The position numbers were made by a program, and so were the translations under genes. 17,407 bases of DNA from SIG459 sp045532145 (lineage in GTDB: Bacteria > Bacillota > Clostridia > Oscillospirales > Oscillospiraceae), in contig JAZSFJ010000070.1 in assembly GCA_045532145.1 (NCBI GenBank), forward strand, positions 1 to 17,407, read 5' to 3'. Positions 13,313 to 17,407 of the stretch are shown piece after piece (the first letter of the stretch is position 1; the number at the start of each line of letters is the position of its first letter). A model generated the notes under the pieces. It was given only the letters and a program-made list of their open reading frames with translations, was not told the origin of the DNA and ran no database searches.

Positions 13313-13345
13313 ATTGTATATCACCGGGATTGCAAAGTCCGTCAA
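13313..13345 (-). promoter_or_regulatory. Possible spoIIG promoter with a long spacer
   Basis: On the minus strand, TTGACG (13345-13340) and TACAAT (13318-13313) are 21 bp apart. Alternatively, TATACA (13320-13315) gives a 19-bp spacer. In Bacillus the spoIIG promoter is sigma-A dependent with an over-long spacer, and phosphorylated Spo0A binds over the -35. Here TTTTGACGGA resembles a 0A box only imperfectly. The predicted start falls at or next to the spoIIGA ATG. Confidence 0.4.
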
Positions 13346-13620
13346 AAGGAAGTGCTTGAAATTACGCTTTTGCCCTAGGGCGGGGGCTTGTCCCCGCCGT
13401 GCCCCAAAAGCTCCGGCGAGATTGCTTGTGGGCCGTCGAGACGCCGTCCCCTACAAATTTGGCTGGAACTCATGGTTTCTGTCTATCCCGTAGGGCGCGT
13501 CGCCCCGGCGCGCCATTCCGGGCCGGGATTTTTGAGGCAGCTAAATTCATGCTGCATTGTAGGGGAGGCTATCAGCCTCCCGCGGGCGATTCGTGAATCG
13601 CCACTACGGGCTTTGGGGTA
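13346..13620. repeat. GC-rich repeat block between spoIIGA and pyrH, including repeat copy 2
   Basis: I see no gene in this interval. It holds several hairpin units: GGCGGGG/CCCCGCC (13379-13398), the inverted copy of the 11180 repeat (13430-13454), a GGCGCG-rich stretch near 13495-13515, GGGAGGCT/AGCCTCCC (13563-13581) and GGCGATTC/GAATCGCC (13585-13602). The words 'TAGGG...CCCTAC' recur at the unit ends. It looks like a nest of short dispersed intergenic repeats. The open frames here lack ribosome binding sites. Confidence 0.6.
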
Positions 13621-13688
13621 ATCTAAAGTATTCCTGCGGGATTATAATTCCTATAATCTCCGACTATAAATTTTTACATTTGTCCATA

Positions 13689-13717
13689 TTGTCAAAAGCG
13701 GTATATCATGTTAAAAT
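13689..13717 (+). promoter_or_regulatory. Promoter of the pyrH-frr-uppS-cdsA-dxr cluster
   Basis: TTGTCA (13689-13694) and TAAAAT (13712-13717) have a 17-bp spacer and a TGT extended -10 (13709-13711). The predicted start is near 13724, about 34 bases before the pyrH ATG. Confidence 0.7.
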
Positions 13718-13757
13718 GTCCGTTGATATAATAAGAGTAGAAAAGGAGCGGTTTTAT

Positions 13758-14477
13758 ATGAACGAAGCCAAACCTGTTTATAAGAGAGTGCTGCTGAAGG
13801 TCAGCGGCGAGGCTCTTGCGGGAGAAAAGAAGACCGGGCTGGATTTTGCCGTTATCAAGAGCGTGTGCGAGGCGGTAAAGAAGGTCACCGAGATGGGCGT
13901 TGAAGTGGGCATAGTCGTTGGCGGCGGCAACTTCTGGCGCGGCGCCAAGGATGGCGGCGGCAAGATGGAGCGCACCCGTGCCGACCATATGGGTATGCTG
14001 GCTACTGCTATGAATTCCCTGGCCCTCAGCGATGTTTTTGAGCAGATAGGCGTTCCCGTCCGTGTTCAGACTGCCATCACCATGGCCCAGATAGCCGAGC
14101 CTTACATTCGTCTGAAGGCTGACAGCCATCTTAGCAAGGGCAAGGTTGTCATCTTCGGCTGCGGCACCGGCAACCCCTATTTCTCCACCGACACCGCCGC
14201 TGTGCTCCGCGCAGCCGAGATCGGCGCAGATGCCATACTTCTGGCCAAGAATATTGACGGCGTTTACTCCGCAGACCCCAAGCTGGACCCCACTGCCATC
14301 AAGTATGACCACATCAGCTATGACGAGGTTCTGGCCCAGCATCTGGCTGTTATGGACACCACCGCCACCAGCCTTTCCATGGATAACCACATCCCCGTTA
14401 TCGTTTTCGCTCTCAAGGACCCCGAGAACATAGTCCGCGTAGTTCTGGGCGAGGACATCGGCACCAAAGTTAACTGA
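13758..14477 (+). CDS. pyrH: UMP kinase
   Basis: Phosphorylates UMP to UDP; hexameric, cytoplasmic, in the amino-acid-kinase fold. The 239 residues are full length. Landmarks are LLKVSGEALAG (12-22), GIVVGGGNFWRG (51-62), 'TRADHMGMLATAMNSLAL' (73-90), GTGNPYFSTDTAAVLRA (136-152) and 'NIDGVYSADPK' (165-175). The frame runs further upstream, but the promoter lies inside that extension and AAAGGAG (13742-13748) is 9 nt before ATG 13758. Tandem stops TGATAA end it. It is the first gene of the cluster; rpsB and tsf, often directly upstream in bacteria, are absent here. Confidence 0.96.
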   Translation: MNEAKPVYKRVLLKVSGEALAGEKKTGLDFAVIKSVCEAVKKVTEMGVEVGIVVGGGNFWRGAKDGGGKMERTRADHMGMLATAMNSLALSDVFEQIGVPVRVQTAITMAQIAEPYIRLKADSHLSKGKVVIFGCGTGNPYFSTDTAAVLRAAEIGADAILLAKNIDGVYSADPKLDPTAIKYDHISYDEVLAQHLAVMDTTATSLSMDNHIPVIVFALKDPENIVRVVLGEDIGTKVN

Positions 14478-14512
14478 TAACAACTGATAAGAGTTTTTAG
14501 GAGGAAAATAAA

Positions 14513-15064
14513 ATGTCCGAATACAAAGAGTTTACCGACAGAATGGAAAAAACCTGCTCCGTGCTGGTAGAGAACTTCAACGCCGTCCGTGCAGGCCGCG
14601 CCAACGCCGCCGTTCTGGACAAGATCACCGTTGAGTACTACGGCACTGCCACCCCCATCCAGCAGCTGGGCACTATCTCCACCCCCGACCCCCGCACTCT
14701 GGCTATCCAGCCTTGGGACGGCAGCGTGCTCAAGGGCATTGAAAAGGCCATTCTCGCCTCCGACCTCGGCATCAATCCCCAGAATGATGGCCGCGTTATC
14801 CGCCTTGTGTTCCCCCAGCTCACCGAGGAGCGCCGCAAGGAGCTGGTAAAGCAGGTTAAAAAGTACGGCGAGGATGCCAAGGTTGCCATCCGCAACATCC
14901 GCCGCGACGCTATGGACAAGTTCAAGAAGATGCAGAAGGCCTCCGAAATCACCGAGGACGATTGCAAGGATCTTGAAAAGGGCATCCAGAAGCAGACCGA
15001 CGACTATATCAAGAAGATCGAGGGTCTTTGCGCAAAGAAGGAAAAGGAACTCACCGAGATATAA
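14513..15064 (+). CDS. frr: Ribosome recycling factor
   Basis: Splits the post-termination ribosome together with EF-G. The 183 residues are the usual length (185 in E. coli). Recognisable stretches are 'FNAVRAGRANAAVLDKI', 'IQQLGTIS', 'TLAIQPWD', 'ASDLGINPQNDGRVIRL', 'PQLTEERRKELVKQVK' and 'IRNIRRDAMDKFKK', with the C-terminal helix bundle. AGGAGG (14499-14504) lies 8 nt before the ATG. Codon use is C-ending and biased, as for a highly expressed gene. Its TAA overlaps the uppS ATG by one base. Confidence 0.97.
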   Translation: MSEYKEFTDRMEKTCSVLVENFNAVRAGRANAAVLDKITVEYYGTATPIQQLGTISTPDPRTLAIQPWDGSVLKGIEKAILASDLGINPQNDGRVIRLVFPQLTEERRKELVKQVKKYGEDAKVAIRNIRRDAMDKFKKMQKASEITEDDCKDLEKGIQKQTDDYIKKIEGLCAKKEKELTEI

Positions 15065-15798
15065 TGAAATCCATTTTCAACAAAAAGGCGGAGGAGATTG
15101 ACTTTGGCAATCTCCCCCGCCATATTGCCATTATTATGGATGGCAACGGACGCTGGGCCAAGAAACGGAAAATGCCCCGCACCGCAGGCCATGCCGTTGG
15201 AGCGGAGACCTTCCGCAAGGTCGCCACTTACTGCAAGGACATTGGCCTTGACTACCTGACGGTTTACGCCTTTTCCACGGAAAACTGGCGTCGCCCACCC
15301 GAAGAGGTGGAGGCCATTATGGGCCTTCTTGAGAAGTACCTCCTTGAGTCCATCGAGAAGATGGAGCGGGATAAGGTCAAAATGAAGTTCTTCGGAGACG
15401 TGAGTGTCCTCAGTCCCCGGCTTCGTGAGCTCATTGCCCGCACCGAGGAGATAAGCAAAAGATTCGAGGGCTGCCAGGTGAATATATGCCTCAACTACGG
15501 CGGCAGGGACGAACTTGTCCGTGCCATGCGTCGCTATGCCCTTGAGGTCAGTGAAGGCCGGGCAAATGACATTGATGAGGCGGGAGTGGGGGATTATCTC
15601 TACTCTGCCGGCATACCTGACCCGGACCTTCTTATCCGTCCCGGCGGGGAATACCGTCTCAGCAACTTCCTCATGTGGCAGTCTGCTTACTCTGAGCTCT
15701 ATTTCACCGACACTCTCTGGCCCGACTTTACGGAGCGGGAGATAAACCGGGCCATTGCCGAGTTCCAGCGCCGTGAGCGCCGCTACGGGGGTGTTTGA
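15064..15798 (+). CDS. uppS: Isoprenyl transferase (undecaprenyl diphosphate synthase)
   Basis: Makes the C55 lipid carrier for cell-wall synthesis from farnesyl and isopentenyl diphosphate. The 244 residues include HIAIIMDGNGRWAKKR (20-35, catalytic Asp26), 'LTVYAFSTENWRRP' (65-78), 'NYGGRDEL' (144-151), 'DLLIRPGGEYRLSNFLMWQ' (188-206) and 'ELYFTDTLWPDF' (211-222). I chose the ATG at 15064, which overlaps the frr stop (TAATG). An in-frame TTG at 15028 lies inside frr and would add residues unlike the family. Coupling to frr translation is likely. Confidence 0.95.
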   Translation: MKSIFNKKAEEIDFGNLPRHIAIIMDGNGRWAKKRKMPRTAGHAVGAETFRKVATYCKDIGLDYLTVYAFSTENWRRPPEEVEAIMGLLEKYLLESIEKMERDKVKMKFFGDVSVLSPRLRELIARTEEISKRFEGCQVNICLNYGGRDELVRAMRRYALEVSEGRANDIDEAGVGDYLYSAGIPDPDLLIRPGGEYRLSNFLMWQSAYSELYFTDTLWPDFTEREINRAIAEFQRRERRYGGV

Positions 15799-15800
15799 GC

Positions 15801-16331
15801 ATGAGCTTTCTTGTTGCCCTTGCCTCTGATACTCCTCTTGAGACTCTGCCCAATCCCCACATGAAGATGCTCTCTGTGAACGAGGCACTTGAGCAGGGGA
15901 TAGAGGTCCCGAAGAGTATGCTCATGGACCCGGAGATAGACCACGATGAGCCCGGCATGATAATGTGGAGCGATATTGAGCCCAATATCGACATCGAAAA
16001 GGGGATTTTTGAGATACCCGACCCTGACGATAATTTTGACATCTGGCCCATGGAGGAAGCCTGCGAGCTTAAAAGCGAAAAGCCATTTATGGCTGCTGTG
16101 GAGTGGAGCCGCTGCACCCCTGGCCGGGCGGAGATGCTCCTTGAGTATATTCGCCGCCATATGGAAAAGGCGGAGGAAGTGGAGCTCTGGAACGGGTATC
16201 TCAGCGATGAAAGCACAGTGATGAGCTCCGAAGCGAAGCTGGAAGAGCTCACCGCGGAAGATGTTTTCCGCTTCTGCGCCGATGAAATCGCAGATATGAG
16301 CAAGCAGCTTCGACTTGTGATAAAGAGATAA
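15801..16331 (+). CDS. Uncharacterised acidic protein between uppS and cdsA
   Basis: I do not recognise this 176-residue protein. It starts at ATG 15801, two bases after the uppS stop; a TTG at 15795 overlapping that stop is less likely. There is no signal peptide and no membrane segment. The N-terminal half is rich in Asp, Glu, Pro and Met (for example DPEIDHDEPG, 43-52, and IPDPDDNFDIWP, 72-83). The C-terminal half (about 105-175) looks helical and charged. No catalytic motif or cysteine cluster is visible. Codon use resembles its neighbours and the spacing is tight, so it is probably a real cotranscribed gene. Its position suggests a link to envelope or translation functions, which is inference only. 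Confidence 0.75.
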   Translation: MSFLVALASDTPLETLPNPHMKMLSVNEALEQGIEVPKSMLMDPEIDHDEPGMIMWSDIEPNIDIEKGIFEIPDPDDNFDIWPMEEACELKSEKPFMAAVEWSRCTPGRAEMLLEYIRRHMEKAEEVELWNGYLSDESTVMSSEAKLEELTAEDVFRFCADEIADMSKQLRLVIKR

Positions 16332-16362
16332 ATTTCAGCGAAGACCCGAAAGGATGAAAAGG

Positions 16363-17175
16363 ATGTTAACAAGAATAATCGTGGCGGTAATAGGTCTGCC
16401 TCTGTTTCTGGCAGTCATATTTTTTGCCCCCGTCTGGGTCTACGGCATCGTAGTAGGCGTGATAGCGGGCCTTTCCGCATGGGAACTGCTGCGGGCTGTG
16501 GGCGGCGTGAATAAGCGGATGCATATCGTAAGCTCCCTCTTCGCCCTTTCCATGCCTATTCTCTCCACCATATATGACGCCGGAGCGGTGTTCACCGTCA
16601 TGGTATTTCTGCTTTTTGCCGCAATGCTTTGCGAGCTGATGCACTCCGTCAGCCACGAAAAGGGTCTGAAGCTTGAAACTGTGGCTTTGTGCATCCTTGC
16701 AGGCGCGGTTATGCCCCTGATGCTCACAAGCCTTGTGAAGCTGGCCCAGCGTGAGCACGGCGTTGTGTATGCCCTTTTGCCCTTCGTTGCTGCTTTTCTC
16801 AGCGACTCCGGTGCATATTTCGTTGGAATATTCTTCGGCAAGCATAAGCTTTGCCCCAGACTCTCACCCAAAAAGACAATAGAGGGCGCAGCGGGCGGAC
16901 TTGCCACCACCATTGCTGCAATGCTCATATTCGGTCTTGTGCTGAAAGCCATAGGCTATGAGGTGAATTTCCCCATCATGGCTGTCTACGGCCTGTTCGG
17001 CTCCGCAGCCTGCCAGCTGGGCGACCTGAGCTTTTCCGCCATCAAGCGTCTTTACGGCGTGAAGGATTACGGCAATCTGCTGCCCGGTCATGGCGGCATG
17101 CTGGATCGTTTTGACAGCATGATCTTCTGTGGACCTGTGGTGCTGTTCATCGTATCTCTTTTGCCTGTTTTTTGA
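16363..17175 (+). CDS. cdsA: Phosphatidate cytidylyltransferase (CDP-diglyceride synthase)
   Basis: Makes CDP-diacylglycerol from phosphatidate and CTP in the membrane. The 270 residues contain about seven or eight hydrophobic segments, starting with 'IIVAVIGLPLFLAVIFFAPV'. The CdsA signature is intact near the C terminus: 'SAIKRLYGVKDYGNLLPG' followed by 'HGGMLDRFDS'. Two ATGs are possible. The upstream one (16354) sits directly on the AAAGG motif, so I prefer 16363, where that motif has a workable spacing of about 9 nt; the family N terminus ('MxTRII') agrees. It follows the uncharacterised gene by about 30 bases. Confidence 0.94.
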   Translation: MLTRIIVAVIGLPLFLAVIFFAPVWVYGIVVGVIAGLSAWELLRAVGGVNKRMHIVSSLFALSMPILSTIYDAGAVFTVMVFLLFAAMLCELMHSVSHEKGLKLETVALCILAGAVMPLMLTSLVKLAQREHGVVYALLPFVAAFLSDSGAYFVGIFFGKHKLCPRLSPKKTIEGAAGGLATTIAAMLIFGLVLKAIGYEVNFPIMAVYGLFGSAACQLGDLSFSAIKRLYGVKDYGNLLPGHGGMLDRFDSMIFCGPVVLFIVSLLPVF

Positions 17176-17184
17176 GGATAAACT

Positions 17185-17407
17185 ATGGAACGAACGATTT
17201 CGATTTTGGGCTCTACCGGTTTCATTGGCCGGCAGACCCTTGATGTGGCAAAGACCTGCGGTTTCCGTGTGGGAGCGCTGACGGTCAACCGCAGCGTGGA
17301 GCTGGCGGAGGAACAGGCCAGAGCGTTCCGGCCGGAATTGCTGGTCGCTGTCGATGAGGCTGCTGCCGCCGATCTGAAGGTTCGGCTGGCAGACACCGAT
17401 GTGAAGG
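17185..17407 (+). CDS. dxr: 1-deoxy-D-xylulose 5-phosphate reductoisomerase, N-terminal part
   Basis: Second enzyme of the MEP isoprenoid pathway. Only the first 74 codons lie in the window; the gene runs off the 3' edge. The NADPH-binding start 'ISILGSTGFIGRQTLDVAK' matches the family pattern GSTGSIGxxTLDV, with Phe in place of the usual Ser. 'RPELLVAVDE' also fits. Gene order uppS-(x)-cdsA-dxr supports the call. The ATG lies 9 bases after the cdsA stop, with GAGGA (17174-17178) upstream. Confidence 0.92.
   Translation, partial: MERTISILGSTGFIGRQTLDVAKTCGFRVGALTVNRSVELAEEQARAFRPELLVAVDEAAAADLKVRLADTDVK

Noticed and set aside
13388..13757. Coding frames between spoIIGA and pyrH, including an N-terminal extension of PyrH from 13593
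   Set aside because: The frames run through hairpin repeats and through the pyrH promoter. The ATG at 13758 has the ribosome binding site and the family-typical N terminus.
15028..15063. Upstream TTG start for uppS
   Set aside because: It lies within frr and adds residues unlike the family N terminus; the TAATG overlap at 15064 is the normal arrangement.
1..17407. CRISPR arrays, tRNA or rRNA genes, transposases, prophage or attachment sites
   Set aside because: No regularly spaced direct repeats, cloverleaf-like sequences, rRNA blocks or recombinase/transposase proteins were seen. The only repeats are short GC-rich intergenic hairpins.

Overview
This window looks like the chromosome of an endospore-forming, fairly GC-rich member of the Firmicutes, most likely a gut-type Clostridia (Oscillospiraceae/Ruminococcaceae-like). 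The evidence is the spoIIGA-sigE sporulation pair, an AbrB/SpoVT-type regulator, strong AGGAGG ribosome binding sites, consensus sigma-A promoters, a pyrH-frr-uppS-cdsA-dxr housekeeping cluster, and GC-rich intergenic hairpin repeats. The assignment rests on protein and layout resemblance only; no search was run.

Layout. (1) 1-1023 is the 3' part of a CapA-like (PGA_cap) surface protein with a Pro-Thr-Glu linker, followed by an 18-bp perfect terminator hairpin. (2) 1024-1830 has no protein gene. It holds a consensus sigma-A promoter on the minus strand that drives an unidentified structured RNA of about 400 nt (about 1537 down to 1134), and a second, perfect, extended -10 promoter on the plus strand. 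(3) 1831-2000 is a transcription attenuator: a 20-codon leader peptide with four Tyr and four Phe codons, then mutually exclusive antiterminator and terminator hairpins. (4) 2022-11135 is a tightly packed nine-gene operon: DAHP synthase, tyrA, aroB, aroA, aroC, pheA, an aroE-aroK fusion, aroQ and a class I/II aminotransferase. Together these cover every step from erythrose-4-phosphate and PEP to chorismate and on to phenylalanine and tyrosine. (5) 11137-11305 holds terminators and an interspersed repeat. (6) On the minus strand lie an abrB-like regulator (11313-11558), sigE (11747-12484) and spoIIGA (12499-13305). (7) 13306-13757 is a repeat-rich intergenic region ending in the pyrH promoter. 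(8) 13758-17407 is pyrH, frr, uppS, an uncharacterised acidic protein, cdsA and the start of dxr.

How the parts work together. The aro operon appears to be controlled by ribosome-mediated attenuation that senses charged Tyr-tRNA and Phe-tRNA. This matches an operon containing both the tyrosine branch (tyrA) and the phenylalanine branch (pheA) but no trp genes. Feedback control at the protein level is probably supplied by the N-terminal regulatory domain of the DAHP synthase and the ACT domain of PheA, because TyrA lacks an ACT domain. SpoIIGA is the membrane protease that matures pro-sigma-E, encoded immediately downstream. The final cluster supplies UMP, ribosome recycling, undecaprenyl diphosphate, CDP-diacylglycerol and isoprenoid precursors.

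The two most interesting items are the Tyr/Phe leader-peptide attenuator, a control mode typical of proteobacteria and not the T-box expected in this phylum, and the unidentified minus-strand structured RNA divergent from it.
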